From the NCBI GenBank assembly GCA_946478635.1, contig CAMLCX010000097.1:1-12437 (forward strand): 12,437 nt of DNA, written 5' to 3'. The position numbers and the translations under genes are program-made. Below, one piece after another: positions 5,216 through 11,571 of the stretch; the first letter of the stretch is position 1, and the number at the start of each line of letters is the position of its first letter. The notes under the pieces are model-generated. The model had not been told where the DNA came from, did not search any database, and was given only the letters and a program-made list of their open reading frames with translations. Source of the stretch: an uncultured Pseudomonadota bacterium. Its GTDB lineage: Bacteria; Desulfobacterota_B; Binatia; UBA9968.

Positions 5216-7531
5216 TTAGGCGGCGCTTTTTTTCTTGCTCTTCTGGATCGCCCAGAAAACGTTTTCGGGTTTGAGCGGCAGATCGTAGACGCGCACGCCA
5301 ATGGCATCGGCGACGGCATTGCCGATGGCGGCCGGCGTCGGCGCAAGGCCGGGCTCGCCGAGGCCTTTGGCGCCGTAGGGGCCCTCAGGTTCGGCGCACT
5401 CGACGATGATCGGAATCATCTTGGGTACATCCAAGGATGTCACCAGGTGATAGTCGAGGAACGACGGATTACGCACTTTGCCGGTGTTGTCGATGATCAT
5501 TTCTTCGTGCAGCGCGGAGCCGATGCCCATGGCGACGCCGCCCTCGATCTGCGCAACGCAATTGAGCGGGTTGATCGCCTTGCCGACGTCGTGCGCTGCG
5601 GACATGCGCAGCAAACGCACCCGGCCGCTCTCTTCGTCGACCATGACCTCGGCGGCCTGGGTGGCGTACATATAAAATGCCGAGGCGTGATCGCTGTGGC
5701 CGGTTTCCAAATCCAGGTCCTTGCCGATCTCATAGGTGTAGGACGCATCGCCGCGCACGATGCCGTTGATGCCGAGCTTCCTTCTAACCACCTCGCCGAT
5801 GGGCAATGCTTGTTGCGGTTGGTCTTTGAGAAAAACTCTGCCTTCGCCGTAATCGAGGTCCTGTGCTTTGGCTTCAAGCATGGGGCTTGCGGCCTCCATG
5901 ATTTGCTCGCGCGCGTGGATCGCCGCGCGCCGCACCGCGTTGCCCATATGATAGGTGCTGCGGCTCGAAGTCGTCGACGCATCGTAGGGAATCACGTCGG
6001 TGTCGAGCTGGTGCATGCGAACTTTTTGCATGGGCACCTTGAGCTCCTCGGCGGCGACCTGCGAAAGAATCGTGTTGCAGCCCTGGCCGATTTCCACGGT
6101 GCCTGCCAGCACGGTCACTTCGCCCTGGGCGTTGACGGTGACTCCGGCATTGGAAGTCGTCGGCGAGCGCGTGGGCTTCTGAATGCAGGCGAAGCCTTTG
6201 CCGATTTTGATGCCCGGCTTGGTTGACGGCGCAGGCTTGCCCCAATCGATCGCTTCGGTGGCTTTGAGGAGCGTTTCCTTAAGGCCCACCGCATGAAGCT
6301 GCTCGCCCCAGTAGGAAACGTCGCCTTCGACAAAAATATTTTTCATGCGAATGGCGAGCGCATCCATGCCGAGCTTTTTGGCCACTTCATCCAACTGCTG
6401 TTCGCCGGCCCAGGCGCCCTGCGGAATGCCGTAGCCGCGATAGGATCCGGCCACAGGCTTGTTGGTGTAGACAGCATAGCCGTCGACTTTGACGTGAGGA
6501 ATTCGGTACGGTCCGGGTGCCGGGAGACTGCCGCGAATGCAGACCGTCGGGCTCTTTTCGGCATAAGCGCCGGCGCCCCAGTAGATTGTCATTTCCCGGG
6601 CGACCAGGGTGCCGTCTTTTTTGACGCCGGTCTTCGAGTAGACCACCGCCTCGTGGCGCGTCAGGGTCGAGATGAAAGTTTCCTCGCGATTGAATTTCAC
6701 GCGCACCGGCCGGCCGTTGGTGTGAAATGCGAGAGCGACCGCGATCGGCTCGACCTTGAGGCCGCCTTTGGAACCGAAGCCGCCGCCCTGGGCCGGATTG
6801 ATGAAGCGAATTTTTTCCTTGGGCATGTTCAGCGCTTCGGTGATCTCGTGCAGAGCGCGAAACGGGGCGTCGTTGGCGACCCAGAGGGTCAAGCGGCCGC
6901 TCGCTTTATCAAACTGCGCATGGGCCGAGTGCGGCTCCATGGCTGCGTGCTGGATCATCGGCACAAAATACTTTTCTTCGATCACCAGGTCGGATTCCTT
7001 AAACCCTTGCGCGACATCGCCGGTGCGGAGCTTGAAATGCTCGGCGATGTTGGCGTGCGGCCCGGGCACGATGAAGTCGACTTTGCGGTACTTGGGAAAG
7101 TCCTCGTGGATGGCGATGGCGCCCGGCTTACAGGCTTCTTCGGGATCGGTGTAAACCGGCAGATCTTCGTATTCGACTTCGATCAATTTGACCGCGGCTT
7201 GCGCGATATCTTCGTCCTCCGCCGCCACTGCCGCCACGGGTTCGCCGATGTAACGCACTTTGCCCTGGGCGAGAAACGGTTTGTCTTTGATGGATTCGCC
7301 GTGGGTCCAGGGCGCGTCCGCCCCCGTCACCACAGCGACCACGCCGGGCAATTGTCTGGCTTTCTCGGTGTTGATTTTTGTTATTTTGGCGTGCGCCTTG
7401 GGGCTGAAGAGAGTCTTGCCGTAAAGCATGTCGGGCAGCACCAGGTCATAGCCGTAGACAATTTGGCCCGTGACCTTTTCGCTGGCATCGACCCGGGTAA
7501 CCGGTTTTCCGACAACTGTAAGTTCGGACAT
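5216..7531 (-). CDS. Xanthine-dehydrogenase-family molybdopterin (large) subunit, CoxL/XdhA-like
   Basis: 771 residues, full length for a stand-alone large subunit. It carries the molybdopterin cytosine/guanine dinucleotide cofactor and hydroxylates a C-H bond, usually on an N-heteroaromatic ring, with water as oxygen source. Seen: the N-terminal hammerhead (a/b) domain to about residue 130; the cofactor motif GGGFGSKGG (249-257); the active-site loop GSYRGYGIPQG (362-372); IGQGCNT with Gln483; and the catalytic Glu726 in AKGLGEPG. The loop is the xanthine-dehydrogenase-like YRGxGxPQ type. It is not AYRCSFR of form I CO dehydrogenase, nor the AYRGAGR loop of so-called form II. The ATG at 7531 has AAGGAG at 6 nt. 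It follows the FAD and FeS subunit genes in canonical M-S-L order. No XdhC/MobA-type maturation gene is in the window. Substrate cannot be read from sequence; purine, pyrimidine and pyridine rings are possible. Confidence 0.95.
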   Translation of the reverse strand: MSELTVVGKPVTRVDASEKVTGQIVYGYDLVLPDMLYGKTLFSPKAHAKITKINTEKARQLPGVVAVVTGADAPWTHGESIKDKPFLAQGKVRYIGEPVAAVAAEDEDIAQAAVKLIEVEYEDLPVYTDPEEACKPGAIAIHEDFPKYRKVDFIVPGPHANIAEHFKLRTGDVAQGFKESDLVIEEKYFVPMIQHAAMEPHSAHAQFDKASGRLTLWVANDAPFRALHEITEALNMPKEKIRFINPAQGGGFGSKGGLKVEPIAVALAFHTNGRPVRVKFNREETFISTLTRHEAVVYSKTGVKKDGTLVAREMTIYWGAGAYAEKSPTVCIRGSLPAPGPYRIPHVKVDGYAVYTNKPVAGSYRGYGIPQGAWAGEQQLDEVAKKLGMDALAIRMKNIFVEGDVSYWGEQLHAVGLKETLLKATEAIDWGKPAPSTKPGIKIGKGFACIQKPTRSPTTSNAGVTVNAQGEVTVLAGTVEIGQGCNTILSQVAAEELKVPMQKVRMHQLDTDVIPYDASTTSSRSTYHMGNAVRRAAIHAREQIMEAASPMLEAKAQDLDYGEGRVFLKDQPQQALPIGEVVRRKLGINGIVRGDASYTYEIGKDLDLETGHSDHASAFYMYATQAAEVMVDEESGRVRLLRMSAAHDVGKAINPLNCVAQIEGGVAMGIGSALHEEMIIDNTGKVRNPSFLDYHLVTSLDVPKMIPIIVECAEPEGPYGAKGLGEPGLAPTPAAIGNAVADAIGVRVYDLPLKPENVFWAIQKSKKKSAA

Positions 7532-7548
7532 TCTTAACTCCTTGGGAG

Positions 7549-7666
7549 GTTCAATTCGTTCAAGCCGTTCAAAACGTTCAAATTGTTTTCGGAGGGTGAC
7601 AACCGCCGGATGCGTTCAAACGTGTTGAACGGAGCGAAGCGGTTGAACGATTTGAACGGCTTGAAC
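7549..7666. repeat. Mirrored 9-nt micro-repeat element (GTTCAAnnn), intercistronic
   Basis: On the + strand four head-to-tail 9-nt units with invariant GTTCAA start at 7549, 7558, 7567 and 7576. On the far side the reverse complement TTGAAC occurs at 7625, 7643, 7652 and 7661, in the same 9-nt phase with one degenerate unit at 7634. GTTCAAGCCGTTCAAA (7558-7573) is exactly complementary to 7651-7666. Arms 7558-7581 and 7643-7666 match at 23 of 24 positions around a 61-nt centre, which itself holds a small hairpin (GTTCAA 7614-7619 / TTGAAC 7625-7630). The element starts 4 nt after the FeS-subunit stop and ends 5 nt before the large subunit's AAGGAG. Confidence 0.9.
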
Positions 7667-7670
7667 ATGT

Positions 7671-8141
7671 TCATTTTCGGAGCATCGCCGCCGCATCCTG
7701 AACCGCCTGAATGATCTTTGCGTAACCCGTGCAGCGGCAGAGATTGCCCGACAGCGCGTAACGGATGTCTTCCTCCGTGGGATTCTGATTCTCATCGAGC
7801 AGCGCCTTGGACATCATCAACATGCCCGGGGTGCAGTAGCCGCACTGTGCTCCGCCATCCTGGATGAATGCTTTTTGAATCGGGTGAAGCTCGGGGCCGA
7901 TCTTGAGTCCTTCGATGGTGACGATATCGGCGCCTTCGAGTTCGCCGGACAGGATCAGACAGGAGTTGACCGGTTTGCCGTTCAAAAAAACTGTGCAAGC
8001 GCCGCAATCCCCGGTGCCGCAGCCTTCCTTGGTCCCGGTGGCGCCGATCTCGTCGCGTAACAGATCGAGTAAAAGACGATGATTCGGGACTTCACGGCTC
8101 ACGCGGGCGCCGTTTAAAGTAAATTGAATTTGCTTTTTCAT
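7671..8141 (-). CDS. [2Fe-2S] small subunit of the molybdenum hydroxylase, CoxS-like
   Basis: 156 residues, typical for the family. It passes electrons from the Mo centre to FAD. Seen: the plant-ferredoxin-type cluster ligands Cys41, Cys46, Cys49 and Cys61 (GCGTGDCGACTVFLNGKPVNSC region), and the second, alpha-helical cluster ligands Cys100, Cys103, Cys135 and Cys137 (QCGYCTPG and NLCRCTGY). All eight Cys are present. ATG at 8141 with GAGG (+ strand 8147-8150) at 5 nt. It lies between the FAD and Mo subunit genes, and both flanking gaps (about 110 and 140 nt) are occupied by mirrored micro-repeat elements, unusual for subunits of one complex. There is no signal peptide, so the enzyme is cytoplasmic. 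Confidence 0.96.
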   Translation of the reverse strand: MKKQIQFTLNGARVSREVPNHRLLLDLLRDEIGATGTKEGCGTGDCGACTVFLNGKPVNSCLILSGELEGADIVTIEGLKIGPELHPIQKAFIQDGGAQCGYCTPGMLMMSKALLDENQNPTEEDIRYALSGNLCRCTGYAKIIQAVQDAAAMLRK

Positions 8142-8160
8142 CGCAACCTCAAATCAAAAT

Positions 8161-8246
8161 TGGAGTATTGGAGTGCTGGAGTAGTGGAGTGTTGGGTCCG
8201 GATTCCGAGACCCATTATTCCAGTACTCCAATACTCCAGCACTCCA
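8161..8246. repeat. Mirrored 8-nt micro-repeat hairpin (TGGAGTnn), intercistronic
   Basis: Four head-to-tail 8-nt units TGGAGTAT, TGGAGTGC, TGGAGTAG and TGGAGTGT fill 8161-8192. Four complementary units (TTATTCCA, GTACTCCA, ATACTCCA, GCACTCCA) fill 8215-8246. Between them TGGGTC (8193-8198) pairs with GACCCA (8209-8214), and CGG/CCG closes an ATT loop (8202-8204) with one bulged A. The whole 86 nt folds as one long hairpin in which the six invariant positions of each unit pair, allowing a few G-T wobbles in the innermost unit. Mismatches and wobbles otherwise fall mostly in the two variable positions. It starts 4 nt after the FAD-subunit stop and ends 10 nt before the FeS gene's Shine-Dalgarno. 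Confidence 0.92.
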
Positions 8247-8250
8247 TTCT

Positions 8251-9159
8251 TTAGTATCTTCGATCGCGCCGGTCCACCCAGGACTTTGCCGGTCCGACTG
8301 CGGCGTTGAGAATGGCGCGCTTGGTCATGACGCCGACCATGGCGCGGCGGTAATCGGCGGAGGAGCGCACGTCGCTGATCGGCTTGCTTTCCCGCGCGGC
8401 TTCATCGCCGACCTGCGTGGCGATCTCTTCGCTCAGCATTTTCCCTTCAAGCAACGCTTCGGAATTTTTCGCTCGGAGCGGCGTCGGCGCTACCGCGCCC
8501 AGCACGATTCTGACTCCAGTGCACCTTTTGTCGTTGCCGAGGTTATACGCGACGGCCACGCCGATGTAGGCGAGGTCCATCATATCACGCGGCGAAAACT
8601 TGATGTATTCGCCGACGAGTTGAGGGCCGGTCCTGGGAATCGTGATCTCGGTCAAGATCTCGTCCGGATTCATGGCGTTTTGTCCGGGACCGCGGAAAAA
8701 CTCCTCCATGGACAGCGTTCTTTCGCCATCGGCGCTGGCGATCTTCGCGGTCGCGCCGAGGGCGATCAAACTCGGCGCCACGTCCGCCGAAGGCGTCGCG
8801 TTGGCCATGTTGCCGCCGATCGTCGCGCGATTTCTAATCTGAATCGAACCGACCTCGGCGGCGCTTTGGGCGAGAAAAGGGTATTTTTTCGTGATCACCG
8901 GCGAGGTCTCGATTGAGTACATGGTGGTAAGCGCGCCGATGGTAATCGTGCCGTCGCCGTTCTCACGGATACCGCTCAGGCCGGGTACCCGTTTGAGGTC
9001 GACGATGTATTTCGGCAGCAATCCCTTTTCCTTCATTGCGATAACCAAATCGGTGCCGCCGGCAAGAAAACGGCCGCCAGGGCCATTTTCTTTGAGCAGC
9101 CGGCTTGCTTCGGCAAGCGTCGCCGGCTGATAAAATTCGAAAGGTTCTGTGCGTTTCAT
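8251..9159 (-). CDS. FAD-binding medium subunit of the molybdenum hydroxylase, CoxM-like
   Basis: 302 residues from the chosen start. Binds FAD and hands electrons from the FeS subunit to the final acceptor. Seen: FEFYQPATLAEA at the start, the first FAD-pyrophosphate loop AGGTD (33-37), the second loop TIGGNMANATPSAD (113-126) and the C-terminal CoxM-type domain (VRIVLGAVAPTPLRA). There is no Cys-rich 4Fe-4S insertion like that of 4-hydroxybenzoyl-CoA reductase. Start: the frame opens at a TTG at 9204, but the ATG at 9157-9159 gives the normal N-terminus. Neither has a strong Shine-Dalgarno, and the TTG lies inside a hairpin. First of the M-S-L trio, 74 nt after the allantoinase-like gene, so probably co-transcribed with it. 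Confidence 0.94.
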   Translation of the reverse strand: MKRTEPFEFYQPATLAEASRLLKENGPGGRFLAGGTDLVIAMKEKGLLPKYIVDLKRVPGLSGIRENGDGTITIGALTTMYSIETSPVITKKYPFLAQSAAEVGSIQIRNRATIGGNMANATPSADVAPSLIALGATAKIASADGERTLSMEEFFRGPGQNAMNPDEILTEITIPRTGPQLVGEYIKFSPRDMMDLAYIGVAVAYNLGNDKRCTGVRIVLGAVAPTPLRAKNSEALLEGKMLSEEIATQVGDEAARESKPISDVRSSADYRRAMVGVMTKRAILNAAVGPAKSWVDRRDRRY

Positions 9160-9183
9160 AAAACCAGTGCTGAAATAGCAGAA

Positions 9184-9211
9184 CTGGGGTTGAAATTTAC
9201 TCAATCCCCAG
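9184..9211. other. Hairpin in the leader of the FAD-subunit gene
   Basis: CTGGGGTTGA (9184-9193) pairs with TCAATCCCCAG (9201-9211) with a single bulged T (9205) and a 7-nt loop. An outer pairing GTGCTG (9167-9172) / CAGCAC (9209-9214) competes with it. On the - strand mRNA it lies 24 nt or more before the ATG at 9159 and contains the alternative TTG start at 9202-9204. It could modulate translation of the FAD subunit. No T-run, so not a terminator. Confidence 0.5.
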
Positions 9212-9233
9212 CACCCGCTACTTAGTCCTTACG

Positions 9234-10604
9234 TTAGATCAGAGGTTTAAGGGCCTTGCCGATCGCCTTGCCGCAGGGCTCGCCGTCTCTCATCTGGACG
9301 TGGCCGCGCACGACCGTCAGCACAGGCATGCCTTTGACTTTCCAGCCATGCCAAGGTGAAGGCTTGTTCTTGCTGTGCAGCTTGTTGACGTCGATGGTGC
9401 CTTCTTTGTCCATATCGACCACCGTGATGTCGCCGTCGGAACCGAGACGGATCGCGCCTTTTTTCGGATAGACCTGCCATACCTTCGCCGGATTTTCCGA
9501 AGCAACTTTGACATATTGATTTATGGTCAATCGGCCTTTGTTGACTTCAGTCAAAATCAGCGGCACGCCGGTTTCAACGCCGCAGAATCCCGAGATGCAG
9601 TCCCAGATTGCGGGCTTCGTCAGCTTGCCGTAGATATCGGAGCCTTTCTCATCCAAGGTGTGAGGCGAATGGTCGGTGGCGAGCGTATCGACGAAACCTT
9701 CGCGCAGACCCTGCCACAAAACTTCCGCATGGTCCTTGGTGCGAACCGGCGGATTCATCTTGAGTAGGGAGCCGACGGTGTCCATGTCGTTGGGTTCGCG
9801 CAGCAGATAGTGCGGGCCCGTTTCCGCCGTGACTCTCATACCGCGTGCCTTGGCGTCGCGAACCATATAAGCAGCCTGCTTGGAGCTCATGTGGAAGACG
9901 TGCAACTTGGTGCCGAAGGTTTCGGCGAAGAAAAGCGCGTGATGAACCGACTCCGCTTCGCAGATATCCGGCCGGGATGCTTCCCAGTAGCGCGCCTCAT
10001 TCTTGTTTTCCTGTTTAAGCTTGTTGGTGCAATACGCCATGATCTGGCGGTTTTCGGCATGGATGCCCAACGGCAGTTTCGATTGCGCGATGTAATCAAA
10101 AGCTTCCACGCACATGCCGTCGTCGGGAAAGGGGAGGTTGCCGATGGTTTCACCGAAGAAGATCTTGTAGCCGATGGCGCCGGCGGCGGCCATGGGCAGG
10201 ATGTCTTTGGTGTTGGTTTGCACGACCACGCCGGTGATGCCGAAGTCGACCAATGATTTGGCTTCGCCGAGTTCTCTCTTGACCTTGACCTGTTCCGCGT
10301 CGGCGGTCGGCGGGACGGTATTCGGCATGTCGACGACGGTGGTGATGCCGCCGCAAACCGCTGCGGTCGAGCCGGTGGTAAAATCCTCTTTGTGGGTCAT
10401 GCCCGGTTCTCTGAAATGGACATGGCCATCGAAGAGACCCGGCAGGATATGTTTGCCTTTGACGTCGATCTCCTCTTTGCCCTGGGGCAGCGAATCGTCC
10501 GTGCCGATGGCGACGATCTTTTCGCCGCTGATGGCGACCCCCCCCTTGAATGTTGCGTCGGGCGTTACCACCCAGCCATTTTTGATTACTAAATCTGCAG
10601 CCAT
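9234..10604 (-). CDS. Allantoinase-like cyclic amidohydrolase (allantoinase/dihydroorotase family)
   Basis: 456 residues, cytoplasmic. Hydrolyses a cyclic amide or ureide ring (allantoin, hydantoin or similar). Seen: metal ligands His61 and His63 in GHVHFREPG, the candidate carboxylated Lys147 (IGYKIFFG), His182 (GIHAENR), His238 (HVFHMSS) and Asp311 (LATDHSPHT). The binuclear site looks complete. Length and the segment GGITTVVDMPNTVPPT followed by KRELGEAKSLVDFGITG resemble allantoinases more than biosynthetic dihydroorotase (about 420-430) or dihydropyrimidinase. ATG at 10604 with an AAAGGAAA Shine-Dalgarno. It lies 27 nt downstream of the GntR gene and upstream of the Mo-hydroxylase subunits, suggesting that the hydroxylated product or a derivative is the ring opened here. 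Exact substrate is inference; family is secure. Confidence 0.9.
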   Translation of the reverse strand: MAADLVIKNGWVVTPDATFKGGVAISGEKIVAIGTDDSLPQGKEEIDVKGKHILPGLFDGHVHFREPGMTHKEDFTTGSTAAVCGGITTVVDMPNTVPPTADAEQVKVKRELGEAKSLVDFGITGVVVQTNTKDILPMAAAGAIGYKIFFGETIGNLPFPDDGMCVEAFDYIAQSKLPLGIHAENRQIMAYCTNKLKQENKNEARYWEASRPDICEAESVHHALFFAETFGTKLHVFHMSSKQAAYMVRDAKARGMRVTAETGPHYLLREPNDMDTVGSLLKMNPPVRTKDHAEVLWQGLREGFVDTLATDHSPHTLDEKGSDIYGKLTKPAIWDCISGFCGVETGVPLILTEVNKGRLTINQYVKVASENPAKVWQVYPKKGAIRLGSDGDITVVDMDKEGTIDVNKLHSKNKPSPWHGWKVKGMPVLTVVRGHVQMRDGEPCGKAIGKALKPLI

Positions 10605-10631
10605 TGTCTTTCCTTTCTTTTTTCAGTTTAT

Positions 10632-11357
10632 TTATTTACGACTAGTCCTTACCGCCCTCAATCCACGAATCGCCTGTCGGTTTTGGAGATCCGCCATGAC
10701 GTTTTTCTTGCCCGCCTGGATATGGTTGCGCAGAATCGCAACCGCCGCCGCGGCATCGCGCCGCTCCATCGCCTCGAGCAACCGCAAATGCTCCTGATGC
10801 GCGGCCATGCCGCGCGCCGGATCGTACAAACCGTCGGTGCGCCGCTTGAGCACGATGCGCTCGAAGACGTGGTTCAAAGTGTTTTGCAGCGTCTCGTTGC
10901 CGGCAAGCTGCGCGATTCGCAGATGAACTTCCTGATCATAGACGAGACGCTCGCGGGTAAAGCGATTTTGCACGTCGCGGCCGTAGGCGGTGATCTTCTC
11001 GCGGAGCTCGCGCAGCGCTTTATCGGAAAGAGTGGCGATGGCTTTTTCCACGGCGAACGCCTCCAAGGCTTCGCGCAGCTCGTAGAGCTCTTCCGCCTCT
11101 TGCATTCTAATTTCTTTGCAGGTAAAACCGCGATTCGGTAGAAAGGAAACGTATCCTTCCTGTACAAGTCGAGTCAATGCTTCGCGTATGGGAGTGCGGC
11201 TCACGCCGAGACGTTCACTGAGCTGCTGGTGATGCAATTTTTGTCCCGGCATGATCTCGTTGCACAAAATCAGATTCTTAATTTGATTGTAGACACGGGC
11301 TGAAAGATTTTCCACGGCGCGTGTTTTGGGTTTCGATTTCTTCAAGGGATAAGGCAT
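10632..11357 (-). CDS. GntR-family transcriptional regulator, FadR/FCD subfamily
   Basis: 241 residues from the chosen ATG. Seen: N-terminal winged helix (about 15-80) with LSERLGVSRTPIREALTRLVQEGYV, the hallmark GntR recognition region, then an all-helical FCD ligand domain (about 85-225). Likely metal/ligand residues are Asp141 and His145 (YDQEVH), His190 (AHQEH) and His212 (RNHI). Known: FCD regulators usually repress catabolic operons and are released by a carboxylate or ureide-like ligand. Start: the frame reaches a TTG at 11390, but the candidate promoter puts the transcript start close to that TTG, and starting at the ATG leaves the palindrome at 11367-11380 in the leader. The ATG lacks a clear Shine-Dalgarno, so the start is uncertain. 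First gene of the leftward set and divergent from the ABC ATPase, so it may control both. Confidence 0.92.
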   Translation of the reverse strand: MPYPLKKSKPKTRAVENLSARVYNQIKNLILCNEIMPGQKLHHQQLSERLGVSRTPIREALTRLVQEGYVSFLPNRGFTCKEIRMQEAEELYELREALEAFAVEKAIATLSDKALRELREKITAYGRDVQNRFTRERLVYDQEVHLRIAQLAGNETLQNTLNHVFERIVLKRRTDGLYDPARGMAAHQEHLRLLEAMERRDAAAAVAILRNHIQAGKKNVMADLQNRQAIRGLRAVRTSRK

Positions 11358-11366
11358 GAGATGACT

Positions 11367-11380
11367 TTTTGCATGCAAAA
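11367..11380. promoter_or_regulatory. Perfect 14-bp palindrome, candidate GntR operator
   Basis: TTTTGCATGCAAAA is its own reverse complement. It lies 10-23 nt upstream of the regulator's ATG and about 20 nt downstream of the candidate -10, where a bound repressor would block its own transcription. FCD regulators bind short AT-flanked palindromes, but this one lacks the GT-N-AC core seen for FadR, so assignment as the operator is inference from position and symmetry. Confidence 0.5.
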
Positions 11381-11398
11381 GTTTATACAATGCGGCGA

Positions 11399-11427
11399 AA
11401 CCTACCTGATCCGGTTCGTGTTGTCAA
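11399..11427 (-). promoter_or_regulatory. Candidate sigma-70 promoter for the gntR-led leftward operon
   Basis: Read on the - strand, a perfect -35 TTGACA (+ strand 11422-11427) is followed after exactly 17 nt by TAGGTT (11399-11404), which keeps the key T, A and final T of the -10. Predicted transcription start is near 11392, about 35 nt before the regulator's ATG. The rest of the 181-bp divergent region (11391-11571) is AT-richer; for the rightward gene I see only weak elements (TTGAAA at 11445, TAGAAT at 11547). Confidence 0.55.
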
Positions 11428-11571
11428 CGAAGGTTATTTTGCGCTTGAAAATTCGATTTAAAATGATAAGTACCTTGCGACCCGAAACCCTGAGCGCTTG
11501 CGGCGGTTAATGCGTTAAGAGAAAGCTTCGGCGTCGTGCGGTGAAATAGAATATATTTTTAAGGAGGCATT

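Noticed and set aside
6293..7537. 414-codon open frame on the + strand opposite the Mo-subunit gene
   Set aside because: It is the antisense shadow of a gene with a complete set of family motifs. Its translation shows no recognisable domain and is rich in His, Arg, Asp and Phe, as expected from mirrored codon bias.
7549..8246. CRISPR-like array reading of the short repeats
   Set aside because: Units are only 8-9 nt with 2-3 variable bases and no spacers of useful length, and they are mirrored as inverted arms. No cas genes are present.
5216..9159. Aerobic CO dehydrogenase (coxMSL) assignment
   Set aside because: Gene order matches, but the active-site loop lacks the Cys-containing AYRCSFR motif needed for the Mo-Cu site, and no CoxD/E/F-type accessory genes are present.
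9234..10604. Pyrimidine-biosynthetic dihydroorotase
   Set aside because: Longer than typical PyrC, with allantoinase-like sequence after the metal motif, and located in a catabolic operon with a GntR regulator and no other pyr genes.
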